From the NCBI RefSeq assembly GCF_019711565.1, contig NZ_JAIGNN010000001.1:1178001-1242000 (forward strand): a stretch of DNA of 64,000 nucleotides. Direction: 5' to 3'. This stretch comes from Qipengyuania proteolytica. GTDB taxonomy: Bacteria > Pseudomonadota > Alphaproteobacteria > Sphingomonadales > Sphingomonadaceae. Of this stretch, positions 18,932 through 27,694 are shown one piece after another. A model generated the notes under the pieces. The model was given only the letters and a program-made list of their open reading frames with translations, made no database searches and had not been told where the DNA came from. The position numbers and the translations under genes are program-made. How positions within the stretch are numbered: position 1 is the first letter of the stretch; each line of letters starts with the position of its first letter.

Positions 18932-18966
18932 AAAACCCCGCGCCGTCATGCAACGGCGCGGGGTTT
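18932..18966 (-). terminator. strong terminator downstream of the SDR gene
   Basis: A long near-perfect inverted repeat (aaaaccccgcgccg / cggcgcggggtttt) with a 7-nt loop, flanked by A and T runs. It lies 25 nt past the stop of the minus-strand SDR gene (18991) and insulates the DUF4328 gene start. Confidence 0.9.
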
Positions 18967-18990
18967 TCGGCAATCGCTACTGGCGGTTTA

Positions 18991-19920
18991 TCAGCCGCGC
19001 GCGCTCGACGGGCCGGTGCCGGTCACCTTCTGCATCGCGGTGAGAATCGCGCCCGACTGTTCGGCGCCCGACTGCGGGGCCTTGAGGTTCGAGAATTCGC
19101 TGATCTTGTCCCAGTTGGCGGCAAAACCTTCGACCGTGCGCTCGCCTTCGGGCAGCCAGACGGCGTCGTTCATCACGGTCCAGGCCGAGTGGTAGCCGCC
19201 TGCGCCTGCACCGACGATGGCATTGGTCGGCGCGTCTTCGCTGACGAGGAAGAGCGCGGCCGGTACCACGTTCACCGGATCGAACAGCTTGAAGGCTTCT
19301 TCGGGGAAGAGGTCTTCAGTCATGCGCGTACCCGCGACCGGCGAGAGCGTGTTGACCTTGATGTTGTACTTCGCGCCTTCGAGCGCCAGGGTCTTCGTGA
19401 GACCGGCAAGGCCGAGCTTCGCTGCACCGTAGTTCGCCTGGCCGAAGTTGCCGAACAGGCCGGTCGAGCTGGCGGTCATCATGATGCGGCCATAGGCCTG
19501 CTCGCGCATGATCTCCCAGCACGCCTTGGTGACGAAGGCCGAGCCGGTCAGGTGCACCTTGACGACGAATTCGAAGTCTTCGGGGCTCATCTTGGCGAAG
19601 GTCTTGTCGCGCAGCACGCCGGCATTGTTGATTAGGACATGCACGCCGCCCCACTTCTGCTTGGCGTCGGCGACCATCTTCTCCATCTGGTCGTATTCGG
19701 TGACGCTGCCGCCGTTGGACACGGCTTCGCCGCCCATCTTCTCGATTTCCTCGACGACCTGCAGCGCCATGTCCGAATGGCCGGTGCCGTCGCGCGATCC
19801 GCCGAGGTCGTTGACGACGACCTTTGCGCCGCGCCGCGCGAGTTCAAGCGCGTATTCGCGGCCGAGCCCGCCGCCCGCACCGGTGACGATGGCTACCTTG
19901 TCCTTGAAGTCGATGCTCAT
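18991..19920 (-). CDS. SDR oxidoreductase, (3R)-hydroxyacyl-CoA dehydrogenase-like
   Basis: 309 residues, longer than a minimal SDR. The cofactor motif TGAGGGLG (residues about 14-21), [11 protein letters not shown], catalytic Ser in MTASSTG and YGAAK (Tyr-Lys) are all present. [14 protein letters not shown] after the second strand is typical of the dehydrogenase domain of peroxisomal multifunctional enzyme type 2, so the likely role is fatty-acyl or steroid side-chain beta-oxidation with NAD. The C-terminal extension ([19 protein letters not shown]) also fits that group. It is monocistronic, with a palindrome upstream and a strong terminator downstream. Confidence 0.9.
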   Translation of the reverse strand: MSIDFKDKVAIVTGAGGGLGREYALELARRGAKVVVNDLGGSRDGTGHSDMALQVVEEIEKMGGEAVSNGGSVTEYDQMEKMVADAKQKWGGVHVLINNAGVLRDKTFAKMSPEDFEFVVKVHLTGSAFVTKACWEIMREQAYGRIMMTASSTGLFGNFGQANYGAAKLGLAGLTKTLALEGAKYNIKVNTLSPVAGTRMTEDLFPEEAFKLFDPVNVVPAALFLVSEDAPTNAIVGAGAGGYHSAWTVMNDAVWLPEGERTVEGFAANWDKISEFSNLKAPQSGAEQSGAILTAMQKVTGTGPSSARG

Positions 19921-19935
19921 GGGGCTGCTCCTGCT

Positions 19936-19962
19936 TTATCGTTTACGTAAAGGTCAATTGTG
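19936..19962 (-). promoter_or_regulatory. TTTACGTAAA palindrome upstream of the SDR gene
   Basis: A perfect 10-bp palindrome (19942-19951) lies 22-31 nt upstream of the SDR start. On the minus strand it is flanked by TTGACC and ACGATAAA, reading TTGACC-TTTACGTAAA-CGATAA. This resembles the operator of LiuR, a MerR-family regulator of branched-chain and fatty-acid catabolism in proteobacteria. That match comes from memory and is not tested. Confidence 0.5.
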
Positions 19963-20050
19963 CGCTGCGGCGTGGCATTTTTGCGCGCGGCTTGCAACCG
20001 TATGCATGGGCCTCCGCCATGCCGTAAGGGCAGGGCGGGGCCGTCTGGTC

Positions 20051-20719
20051 CTAGAGACGCTCCAGCGCCGGAATCAGCTCTGCGAGCGAATCGATATGCG
20101 TATCCGCGCCGAGTTCCGAGCCGGGCTTGTCGCAATAGCCGTAGGCCGCGGCGACGACCGGCACTTCGGCCGCGCGGGCCGCCATGACATCGTAGCTGGA
20201 ATCGCCGACGAAAGCGATGCTCCCCCCGCCACCGCGTGCGCGTGCCTCGATGATCGGGTCTGGCGCGGGCTTGGCGCGGCCCTTGCCCATGGTGTCGCCG
20301 CCGATGATGGCGACGAAATGTTCGGCGAGGCCGAGCGTGGTCAGGATCTGCCGTGCGAAGCTCTCGAACTTGTTGGTGACGACCGCCAGCTGCACCCGGC
20401 GGGCAGCGAGCTCGCGCAGCACCTCCTCGGCATGCGGATAGGGTCTCGTGTGGACGGCGTTGTGCTCGGCGTAATACGCAAGCATCGCCTTGTAGAGCCG
20501 GCGGAACTCGTCTTCGGGCAGGCCGCCCTGTTCGTCGACCGCCTTCTTCAGCATGATCTTGGCCCCGCCACCGATCAAGTCGCTGGCGTGGTCTGCCGGG
20601 ACCGGCGCGAAGCCGCCGAGGTCGAGCGCATGGTTCACCGCCGCGCCAAGGTCGCGATGGGTTTCCAGCAGCGTGCCGTCGAGGTCGAAGCCGACGATGT
20701 CGAAGCGAAAATCAGTCAT
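20051..20719 (-). CDS. gph: HAD-superfamily phosphatase, phosphoglycolate phosphatase-like
   Basis: 222 residues from ATG 20719 (an ATG two codons earlier at 20725 is equally possible). HAD motif I is GFDLDGTLLET (nucleophile and acid Asp), motif II is VVTNKFE, motif III Lys lies in GRAKPAPDP and motif IV is FVGDSSYDV. The Gph family removes phosphate from 2-phosphoglycolate, a by-product of DNA repair. Family members differ in substrate, so the specific name is a likely call. It is divergent from glmU with about 60 nt between starts. Confidence 0.85.
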   Translation of the reverse strand: MTDFRFDIVGFDLDGTLLETHRDLGAAVNHALDLGGFAPVPADHASDLIGGGAKIMLKKAVDEQGGLPEDEFRRLYKAMLAYYAEHNAVHTRPYPHAEEVLRELAARRVQLAVVTNKFESFARQILTTLGLAEHFVAIIGGDTMGKGRAKPAPDPIIEARARGGGGSIAFVGDSSYDVMAARAAEVPVVAAAYGYCDKPGSELGADTHIDSLAELIPALERL

Positions 20720-20780
20720 CGCCATGCGGGGTGGCGGATGGTTCTTCATTCCGCAAGAGATTGGTGGCATTGGCATCTGC

Positions 20781-22148
20781 ATGAGCCAGACACGAAACTT
20801 CGCCGCCGTCATCCTCGCCGCGGGCAAGGGCACCCGCATGAAGAGTTCCTTGCACAAGGTGCTCCACCCGATCGCGGGTCGCCCGATGCTGCATCACCTG
20901 ATGGCGAGCGTCGACAGCCTCTCGCCCGCGCACAAGATCGTGGTGGTGGGGGCCGGGCGCGAACAGCTGGAGGCGGCGCTGGGCGACAGTGCGCGCACCT
21001 GTTTGCAGGAACCGCAGCTCGGCACCGGCCATGCGGTACAGCAGGCACAGGGCGAGCTCGGCGAATTCGCGGGCGATGTGCTGATCATGTATGGCGACGT
21101 GCCTTTCGTGCGGGCGGCGACGATGGAGGCAATGCTCGACCGGCTGCATGCAGACGACGCGCCCGCCGCGGTGGTGCTGGCCTTCGAGCCGGAGGATGCG
21201 CTCGCCTATGGCCGCGTGATCGCCGACGATGCGGGCCGCATCGTGAGGATGGTCGAATTCAAGGACGCGAACGAGGACGAGCGCGCCTGCCGCCTGTGCA
21301 ATTCGGGCCTGATGGCGGCCAGGGCGGCGGATTTGTGGGCGCTGCTGGACCGCGTCGGCAACGACAATTCGCAGGGCGAGTACTACCTGCCCGACATCGT
21401 CAACATCGCCATCGCCGACGGGCGCACCTGCGCCGCGGTGACCACCGACGATCCGGACGAGGTCGCCGGCATCAATTCGCGCGGCGAACTCGCCGCTGCG
21501 GAGGCGCAGTGGCAGCGCGAACAGCGCGAGTACTGGATGGCCGAAGGCGTCACTTTGCGCGCGCCGGAAACCGTCTTCTTCAGTTACGATACCGAACTGG
21601 CGAGCGACGTGACGATCGACCCCAACGTGGTCTTCGGGCCCGGCGTAACGGTCGCCAGCGGCGCGCATATCAAGAGCTTCAGCCATATCGAAGGCGCGAC
21701 CATTGGCGAAGGCGCGCAGGTCGGCCCCTACGCGCGCTTGCGTCCCGGCGCGGTGCTGGAGAAGAACAGCTTCGTCGGCAATTTCGTCGAGATGAAGAAG
21801 GCAACGCTGGGCGAGGGGGCCAAGGCGAGCCACCTCACTTATCTCGGCGATGCGGAGGTTGGCGCGGGCGCCAATATCGGCGCAGGCACGATCACCTGCA
21901 ATTACGATGGCTATTTCAAGTACAAGACCATCATTGGCGAGCGCGCCTTCATCGGCTCCAACAGCGCGCTGATCGCTCCTGTGTCGATCGGTGCCGATGC
22001 AATCGTCGCCGCCGGTAGCGCCGTCAGCCGCGACGTCGCCCCGGGCGATTTGCGCATGGTGCGCGCCGAACAGGCGGTGAAGCCGGGCTGGGCCGACCGT
22101 TTCCACGACACGATGAAAAAGAAGAAGGCGGCGGAGAAGAAAGGCTGA
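20781..22148 (+). CDS. glmU: bifunctional UDP-GlcNAc pyrophosphorylase / glucosamine-1-phosphate N-acetyltransferase
   Basis: GlmU makes UDP-GlcNAc for peptidoglycan and LPS in two steps. The 455-residue protein starts with the nucleotidyltransferase loop LAAGKGTRMKS (about residues 12-22) and has MYGDVPF and NSGLMAARA in the first domain. The C-terminal left-handed beta-helix starts near residue 265 (VTIDPNVVFGPGVTV) and contains SHLTYLGDAEVG and the conserved NYDGYFKYKT. I chose ATG 20781; the longer frame upstream lies antisense to gph. The stop (TGA 22146-22148) overlaps the putative CTG start of the next gene. Confidence 0.96.
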   Translation: MSQTRNFAAVILAAGKGTRMKSSLHKVLHPIAGRPMLHHLMASVDSLSPAHKIVVVGAGREQLEAALGDSARTCLQEPQLGTGHAVQQAQGELGEFAGDVLIMYGDVPFVRAATMEAMLDRLHADDAPAAVVLAFEPEDALAYGRVIADDAGRIVRMVEFKDANEDERACRLCNSGLMAARAADLWALLDRVGNDNSQGEYYLPDIVNIAIADGRTCAAVTTDDPDEVAGINSRGELAAAEAQWQREQREYWMAEGVTLRAPETVFFSYDTELASDVTIDPNVVFGPGVTVASGAHIKSFSHIEGATIGEGAQVGPYARLRPGAVLEKNSFVGNFVEMKKATLGEGAKASHLTYLGDAEVGAGANIGAGTITCNYDGYFKYKTIIGERAFIGSNSALIAPVSIGADAIVAAGSAVSRDVAPGDLRMVRAEQAVKPGWADRFHDTMKKKKAAEKKG

Positions 22149-22423
22149 GCGAGGGGCACCAAACCTGCTGGCTGTGCGAGCGCCCGATCGGCTGGCGCTC
22201 CGAAGATCATCACCCGGTGCCGAAGTCGAAGAAGGGGCGCTTCACCGTGCCCGTCCACCCGATCTGCCACCGCGCGATCCACGCCAATTTCACCAATGCC
22301 GAACTCGCGCGCATCGGCGAGGATCGCGAGGCGATGCTGGGTAACGACGCGATCAAGCGCTTCGTGAAGTGGGTTGCCGACAAACCGCCCGACTTCCACG
22401 CACCGACCCGAAGCGTTCGCTAG
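22145..22423 (+). CDS. HNH-type zinc-binding protein with a probable CTG start
   Basis: Reading from CTG 22145 gives 92 residues: a CxxC pair (TCWLCERP), then DHHPVPKSKKG, then VHPICHRAIHANF, which together make a full HNH/zinc-finger nuclease-type core. No ATG, GTG or TTG occurs in frame between the preceding stop and GTG 22217, and starting at 22217 would remove the CxxC pair and both histidines. CTG 22145 overlaps the glmU stop as CTGA, with GGAG eight bases upstream (22133-22136), mimicking the ATGA couplings seen elsewhere here. Similar small HNH proteins occur in sphingomonads; the substrate is unknown. Confidence 0.78.
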   Translation: MSEGHQTCWLCERPIGWRSEDHHPVPKSKKGRFTVPVHPICHRAIHANFTNAELARIGEDREAMLGNDAIKRFVKWVADKPPDFHAPTRSVR

Positions 22424-22486
22424 GCCCGCACGGAACGCGCCGCGTCGGTCCTGCGTTTATGGGCAAAGCCACTGGAGCCAAGTCCC

Positions 22487-23119
22487 ATGAGATTCTGGAA
22501 ATACGCCGCCTTGGGCGCAGCTGTCGTGTCGGCCGGGGCTGCGGCTGCCTATGCCTATTACCGCACATCCGTCGACGAGCCCGAATTCACGGTGCTGATG
22601 GACGAAGGCGAGTTCCAGTTGCGGCGCTATCCTTCGATCATTGTGGCCGAGGTCACGCATACCGGCGATCGGAGGCAGGCCTTGCAGGCGGGCTTCAAGC
22701 GGCTGGCCGCCTATATCTTTGCCGAGGACCGCGGCGGCGAAAAGATCGCCATGACCAGTCCGGTGATTCAGGACGAGGCCGGGAAAATCGCGATGACCGC
22801 CCCCGTCATGCAGGACGCCTCGGACAAGTCGGGTACGTGGCGCACTCGCTTTGTCATGCCGGCGAGCTACACGATGGACACGCTGCCGCCTCCGCCTGCG
22901 GACATTACCCTGTCGCAGCTCGACCAGCGCAAGATCGCCGCGGTCCGCTTTTCGGGGAGCGGGTCGAACGAAGACCTAAAGCGCCACGAAGCGGCGCTGC
23001 GCGCGTGGATCGCTGTGAAGGGGCTCGTGCCCGCGGGCGAGGCGGAATACGCCTTTTACGACGCGCCGATGGTGCCGCCGCCGCTGCGCCGCAACGAGGT
23101 GATGATCCCGGTGGGCTGA
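22487..23119 (+). CDS. SOUL-family heme-binding-like protein
   Basis: 210 residues with an N-terminal membrane anchor or signal (YAALGAAVVSAGAAAAYAYY). The rest is a SOUL domain: PEFTVLMDEGEFQLRRYPSIIVAEV, GFKRLAAYIFAEDRGGEKIAMTSPV, a second IAMTAPV, WRTRFVMPASYTMDTLP and NEVMIPV. SOUL/HEBP proteins bind heme or tetrapyrroles; the bacterial role is not established. The start ATG has CCAAG upstream rather than a strong ribosome site. It is followed by a small hairpin. Confidence 0.87.
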   Translation: MRFWKYAALGAAVVSAGAAAAYAYYRTSVDEPEFTVLMDEGEFQLRRYPSIIVAEVTHTGDRRQALQAGFKRLAAYIFAEDRGGEKIAMTSPVIQDEAGKIAMTAPVMQDASDKSGTWRTRFVMPASYTMDTLPPPPADITLSQLDQRKIAAVRFSGSGSNEDLKRHEAALRAWIAVKGLVPAGEAEYAFYDAPMVPPPLRRNEVMIPVG

Positions 23120-23125
23120 GACGAA

Positions 23126-23149
23126 AAGGGCGACCCTTGGGCCGCCCTT
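23126..23149. terminator. hairpin between convergent SOUL and prolyl oligopeptidase genes
   Basis: A 7-bp stem (aagggcg / cgccctt) with a 10-nt loop sits 6 nt past the SOUL stop and 23 nt past the minus-strand stop at 23173. A-run on the left favours termination on the minus strand; no T-run on the right. Confidence 0.55.
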
Positions 23150-23172
23150 CCATGTCCTGATCTCGGTGCCCG

Positions 23173-25323
23173 TCAGTCCGCCAGCTGCTGCAGCAGGTAG
23201 ACATACTGCAGCGCCTGCAATTGCGCGCGCTGTTCGTTGTCCACGCCGCCCGAATGGCCGCCGGTCATTTCCTCGTAATAGTAATAGGGCTGGCCGAGCG
23301 CCTTGAGTTTCGCCGCGCCCTTGCGGGCATGCGCGGGATGGGTGCGGTCGTCGGCCGTGGAGGCCCACAGGAAGGGCGTCGGGTAGTCCACGCCCGCGAC
23401 GATCTTCTGGTAGGGCGAATAGCCTTCGATCCAGGCGCGCTGTTCGGGGATGCGCGGGTCGCCATATTCGCCGATCCACGACGCGCCGCGGCCGATCAGG
23501 TGATAGCGCAGCATGTCGAACAGCGGAATCTGGACGATCGCCGCGTCGAACAGGTCGGGCCGCTCGGTGAAGGCGGTGCCCACCAATAGGCCGCCCTGCG
23601 ATCCGCCCTGGATGCCCAGATGGTCGGGCGAGGTAATCCCGCGTGCTACCGCATCCTCTGCGATGGCGATAAAATCGTCCCAGGTGCGCTGCTTGTTCTC
23701 GCGGATCGCGCTCTGGTGCCAGCCCGGGCCGAATTCGCCGCCGCCGCGCATGTTGCCGAGGATGTAGACCCCGCCGCGTTCGAGCCACAGCTTGCCCGTG
23801 CTGCCGAGGTAGCTGGGCAGGCGCGGAACCTGGAAGCCGCCATAGCCGGTCAGCAGCGTCGGATTGGACCCGTCAAGCGTGGCGCCCACGGGCTTCACCA
23901 CGAAATAGGGGATCTTGGTCCCGTCCTTGCTCGTCGCCTCGAACTGCTCCACCTCCATGCCGGTGCTGTCGAAATAGGCCGGCTCCGTCTTGAGTTGCTC
24001 GAGCGAGCCCTTCGCACCGTCGAGGTAGTAGAGCCCCGTCGGGTTGAGGAAGTCGGTGACGGTGAACAGAACCTCGTCCTCCTCGTCGGAGGAGGAACTG
24101 ATGCCGATGGTCGCGTTCTCGGGCAGGGCGACCGCAGCCTGGGACCATGCGCCATCGGCATGGTCGAGCTTGATGACCTTGCCGCGCACATTGTCGAGCA
24201 GGGTGACGTAGAGGCTGTCCGACGTGATCGTCGCGCCCTGCCGGGTCTGGCGATCGCCGGGCGCCCAGACGAGCGTTTTCTTCGCGCCATTCGGGTCGGC
24301 CTTGAACGCCTCGAGGTCGACCGCGACCAGCGAGTCCGCCGGGAAAGTCTGGCCCTGCGTCTCCCAGTCGACATCGGTCGAGAACAGCATCTGCCCGTCG
24401 ACGATGCCATAGGGGGATGCCTTCAGCGGGATATCGAGCCGCAGCCACTCGCCGTCCTTCTGGATATAATGCTCAGTCTCGTGGAAGCTGACTGCGCGAA
24501 AGGCGGTGTAAGCGTGGACCACGCCCTTGCCGTCGCGCAGCAAGTCGGCACCCGACCACACGTCGCTCTTCTCGCCGCGGAAGATTTCCGGCGCGTCGTC
24601 GATGCTGGTGCCGCGCTTCCATAAGCGGGTGCTGAGCGGATATTCGCTGTCGGTGAGCGAGCCTTCGCCGAAATCGCGGCTGACCAGCAGTGTATCCGCG
24701 TCGAGCCACTCGATCCCGCCCTGGCTTTCGTTCTCCAGCGCGAAGCCGCCTTCGACGAAGCTCTTGGTCGCCATGTCGAATTCGCGCAGGATGGTGGCAT
24801 CCTTGCCGCCGTCGCTCAGCGCGATCATGCACAGGCGCTGCTCGGGCGGCAGGCAGGTCGAGCCCTTGTAGACCCATTCGCGGCCTTCGGCTGCCGCCAG
24901 CGCATCGACATCGAGCACGGTTTCCCACACCGGGCTGGCAGTCCGATAGCTTTCCAGCGTCGTGCGGCGGACGAGCCCGCGCGGGTTCTCCTTGTCCTGC
25001 CAGAAATTGTAGAGCCCGTCGGGGCGGATCGAAACGTAAGGAATGCGGTCTTCGCTGTCGTATATCGCCAGGGCTTCGGCCTTGAGCGTCTCGAAGCGGG
25101 GATCCTTGGTGAGTGCCGCCAGCGTCAGTTCGTTCTCGGTACGAACCCAGTCGAGTGCTTCGTCGCTGCGGGCTTCCTCGAGCCAGATGAAGGGGTCCTC
25201 GTCGGGGCCGGGGATGCCGTCCTGCGCGGCGGCGGGCGTGGTGGTGGAAAGGGTCATGGCGGCGGCCATGGCCAGCGAAGATACGAGTTTCAAGTGCAGT
25301 CTCCCATGCGTCCAGCGCGTCAT
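23173..25323 (-). CDS. prolyl oligopeptidase family serine peptidase (S9A), exported
   Basis: 716 residues. An N-terminal signal peptide (LVSSLAMAAAMTLSTTTPAAAQ) indicates periplasmic export. The S9A N-terminal part (DPFIWLEEARSDEALDWVRTEN) leads to a seven-bladed propeller, then an alpha/beta-hydrolase domain from about residue 450. The triad is Ser in IQGGSQGGLL, Asp in ASTADDRTHPAH and His in MTGGHSGG. Such enzymes cleave short peptides after Pro. The start could also be an internal Met after the first eight residues, without changing the signal. It is monocistronic. Confidence 0.92.
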   Translation of the reverse strand: MTRWTHGRLHLKLVSSLAMAAAMTLSTTTPAAAQDGIPGPDEDPFIWLEEARSDEALDWVRTENELTLAALTKDPRFETLKAEALAIYDSEDRIPYVSIRPDGLYNFWQDKENPRGLVRRTTLESYRTASPVWETVLDVDALAAAEGREWVYKGSTCLPPEQRLCMIALSDGGKDATILREFDMATKSFVEGGFALENESQGGIEWLDADTLLVSRDFGEGSLTDSEYPLSTRLWKRGTSIDDAPEIFRGEKSDVWSGADLLRDGKGVVHAYTAFRAVSFHETEHYIQKDGEWLRLDIPLKASPYGIVDGQMLFSTDVDWETQGQTFPADSLVAVDLEAFKADPNGAKKTLVWAPGDRQTRQGATITSDSLYVTLLDNVRGKVIKLDHADGAWSQAAVALPENATIGISSSSDEEDEVLFTVTDFLNPTGLYYLDGAKGSLEQLKTEPAYFDSTGMEVEQFEATSKDGTKIPYFVVKPVGATLDGSNPTLLTGYGGFQVPRLPSYLGSTGKLWLERGGVYILGNMRGGGEFGPGWHQSAIRENKQRTWDDFIAIAEDAVARGITSPDHLGIQGGSQGGLLVGTAFTERPDLFDAAIVQIPLFDMLRYHLIGRGASWIGEYGDPRIPEQRAWIEGYSPYQKIVAGVDYPTPFLWASTADDRTHPAHARKGAAKLKALGQPYYYYEEMTGGHSGGVDNEQRAQLQALQYVYLLQQLAD

Positions 25324-25392
25324 GCGTCATAGCGGGGAAGGGAGGCAAGGCCGCGGGCGTTCGACGGAGGGGCGACTCCGCTGGACAAGGGA

Positions 25393-26886
25393 TTACTCGG
25401 TAGCGGGTTTGTGCGCCCAGGCGGTGATTTCGCGCCCGGCCAGCGTCCCGGTCGCAAGCGGGCGGTAGTCACGTTCCAGGGTCGCCACCACCAGGGCGCG
25501 GGCGTCCTCGCTTTGCGGCGTCAGCGGTTCGGCGGCCGTGACCACGACAGGCGGCCGGCGAGCGAGGATACGGGCGACTTCGCCGGTTTGCGAAATGCCG
25601 AGGGCGCCCCTTTCGAGCAGATTGTTGAGGTGGTCGGGGTAGGCGAAGCGGGTCGGCAGACAGCTGCCGGTGCTGCCATAGAGCGCGGTCGGACCGTCGA
25701 AGATCCAGAGGCACTGGTCCGCGCCATCCACGTGCGGCGCGATGGCCGCGCTCAGGCGGTCGAAGGCGGCTTCGGACGCGGCGCGCTCCTCCCACTTCGC
25801 GGGCTGGAGTTGCAGCCAGCCGAGTGCGAGGACGAGCAGTCCGAGGAGGCTCCAGCGCCACGGCATCGCGCGGTCGAGCAGCGGAAGGGCGGCGAGGATG
25901 GAGGCCGGGACGGCTGCGGCGAAATAATAGGCGTAGACCGTGCCGGGCAGGAAACTCGTGGCGAGGCTGCCTGCGAGCAGCAGCAGGATGAAGCGGTAGT
26001 GTTGGGGATCGCGCGGGCGATTGATGCGGGCGGCGGCATAGATCCCGCAGGCGGCGAGCGTGCCGAGCGGCAGGAAGCCGACCGCGAGATCGCGGTGGAA
26101 GCGCCCGGCGTCCGACGGTGCCCGGTCGAAGAAGGACAGGAGATTGGCGAAGATAAAGGCGTCGAAATGGCCCGCCAGCGCATAGATGGCGGCGACGATC
26201 GCGGTGAGCAGGAGGCCCAGCGCAGCGAAGGCCGCGGCGAATATTGCCACCCGACCGGCGCCGTCGCCCGCCTGCCACCGCCCCCACAGCGCCCACAGCC
26301 CCAGCAGGACGCACTGCGGCAGGACCGTGTATTTCACCTGCAGCGCAATCCCGCCGACCAGCATGGCGAGCATGGCCCGCCTGATCGCCCCGGGGTGACC
26401 AGGGTCGCGCAGCAGCACAGCCATCGCGAGGATCATCGGGACATGGAAAGCCTCCGACTGGCCCGACTGGCTGCCATAGGCACCCATCAGCAGCACGTAG
26501 AGCACGCCCGCGCCGGTCGCCGTGATCCGGTCGACGAGCGGGCGGGCGAGCGCCATGGTCAGCCATGCGCCCGCGAAGGTGAACAGCGCGGCGAGCGCCT
26601 GGTAGGCTTCCGGACCCGGCCCGCCCACGGCATGGGCTGCGGCAAACAGCGCAAACAGGCCGAAGGGCTTGCGGTCCCACACGTCGACATAGGGCAACGC
26701 GCCCTGCGTCATGGCGTTGCCGACGAGCGAATAGAGCTGTTCGTCCGCCGTCGCGAGGGGATAGCCGAACAGCGGCAGGCGCAGGCACAGCACCGCCAGC
26801 GCCAGCACGGCGAGCGCAGCCACGTCCGTGCGCTGCGCGGAATGCGCGGGCCTTGCGGCAGGATCGTCGAGTGCGGCTGTCGCCAT
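25393..26886 (-). CDS. polytopic membrane protein, GT39/ArnT-like glycosyltransferase candidate
   Basis: 497 residues from ATG 26886. About ten to twelve hydrophobic segments follow a short N-terminus. The first periplasmic loop reads FGYPLATADEQLYSLVGNAMTQGALPYVDVWDRKPFG, which has the acidic DE and the D-x-K-P pattern of GT-C glycosyltransferases of the PMT/ArnT (GT39) group. The C-terminal 110 residues form a soluble periplasmic domain (QCLWIFDGPTALYGSTG). The open frame continues upstream for hundreds of codons, but there it is antisense to the SGNH-like gene, so I rejected it. The polyprenyl-linked donor and acceptor are unknown. Confidence 0.78.
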   Translation of the reverse strand: MATAALDDPAARPAHSAQRTDVAALAVLALAVLCLRLPLFGYPLATADEQLYSLVGNAMTQGALPYVDVWDRKPFGLFALFAAAHAVGGPGPEAYQALAALFTFAGAWLTMALARPLVDRITATGAGVLYVLLMGAYGSQSGQSEAFHVPMILAMAVLLRDPGHPGAIRRAMLAMLVGGIALQVKYTVLPQCVLLGLWALWGRWQAGDGAGRVAIFAAAFAALGLLLTAIVAAIYALAGHFDAFIFANLLSFFDRAPSDAGRFHRDLAVGFLPLGTLAACGIYAAARINRPRDPQHYRFILLLLAGSLATSFLPGTVYAYYFAAAVPASILAALPLLDRAMPWRWSLLGLLVLALGWLQLQPAKWEERAASEAAFDRLSAAIAPHVDGADQCLWIFDGPTALYGSTGSCLPTRFAYPDHLNNLLERGALGISQTGEVARILARRPPVVVTAAEPLTPQSEDARALVVATLERDYRPLATGTLAGREITAWAHKPATE

Positions 26887-27006
26887 CCGGTGTGGGTCCC
26901 CTTGCGTTCCCCAGTGCCAGAGGATGGTTAATTTTCCGCTGTTTTCGCACCACTCACGGGCCAGCCGGAAAGCATTCCTGAACCAGTTTGCGCTAGGCGC
27001 AGCGGC

Positions 27007-27660
27007 ATGGTGAAGCGTCTGCGCATCGTTACCGGCGTCGTATCGTGGGTCTTCCTCGGTCTGCTCGTGCTGTTGCTCGCCATATCGGCATGGGCGATCG
27101 CGCCGTTTTCCTACGCGCCATATCACGTGATCCGCACTGCCGAGGTGCTGGTAAAGGCGCCCTTCGCCTCGCGCCTCGTCATCGGCGACAGCCGCGTGCA
27201 GTTCGCCACGCCGCCCGAAGGCAGCCTGTTTGCAGGCTATGGCGGGGCGACATCGCGCCATGTCGCGCGGGTGTCGGGCCTGCTCTGCCGGGTCAGCGAT
27301 GCGCAGGTCACCATCGCGCTGGGGATCAACGACACCAAACCCTACGAGCATGACGAAGCGGCATCGCGCGCGGCGCTCGCATCCATCATGCGCGCCTGCG
27401 ATCGCGAAAAGCTCTGGATCGCGACGATCTGGCCCGCCGAGCCGGGCGTCGAACCGGGCGGCGATGCCTACGCCCCGGTCATGACGGCGAGGCTGAACGC
27501 ATTCATCGCCGAACTCGCCGGCCGGCGCGATATGACGCCGCTTCCCGTGCCCGCGCTCGATCCCGGTTTCACCTACGACGGCGTCCACTTCGTCGAACCG
27601 GTTTCGCAGGATTATGCCGCGCGGCTGGCTTTTCCCGAACGCGTGGTTCCGGCGGGTTAA
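27007..27660 (+). CDS. SGNH-hydrolase-like envelope protein
   Basis: 217 residues with one N-terminal membrane helix (VVSWVFLGLLVLLLAISAWAIAP), the rest periplasmic. SGNH features are block I VIGDSRVQF (nucleophile Ser in GDSR) and block V DGVHFVEPVSQDYAARL (Asp-x-x-His). Block III may be ALGINDTKPY. Proteins like this often accompany acyltransferase 3 proteins and add or remove O-acetyl groups on glycans; the next gene is indeed an acyltransferase 3. It ends 34 nt before that gene. Confidence 0.75.
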   Translation: MVKRLRIVTGVVSWVFLGLLVLLLAISAWAIAPFSYAPYHVIRTAEVLVKAPFASRLVIGDSRVQFATPPEGSLFAGYGGATSRHVARVSGLLCRVSDAQVTIALGINDTKPYEHDEAASRAALASIMRACDREKLWIATIWPAEPGVEPGGDAYAPVMTARLNAFIAELAGRRDMTPLPVPALDPGFTYDGVHFVEPVSQDYAARLAFPERVVPAG

Positions 27661-27694
27661 CGCGATTTCAAGCATGCTCGGGCATAGCGACAGG

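Noticed and set aside
19508..22018. Long plus-strand frame over the SDR, gph and glmU
   Set aside because: Out of frame with glmU and antisense to the SDR and gph, both with full catalytic motifs.
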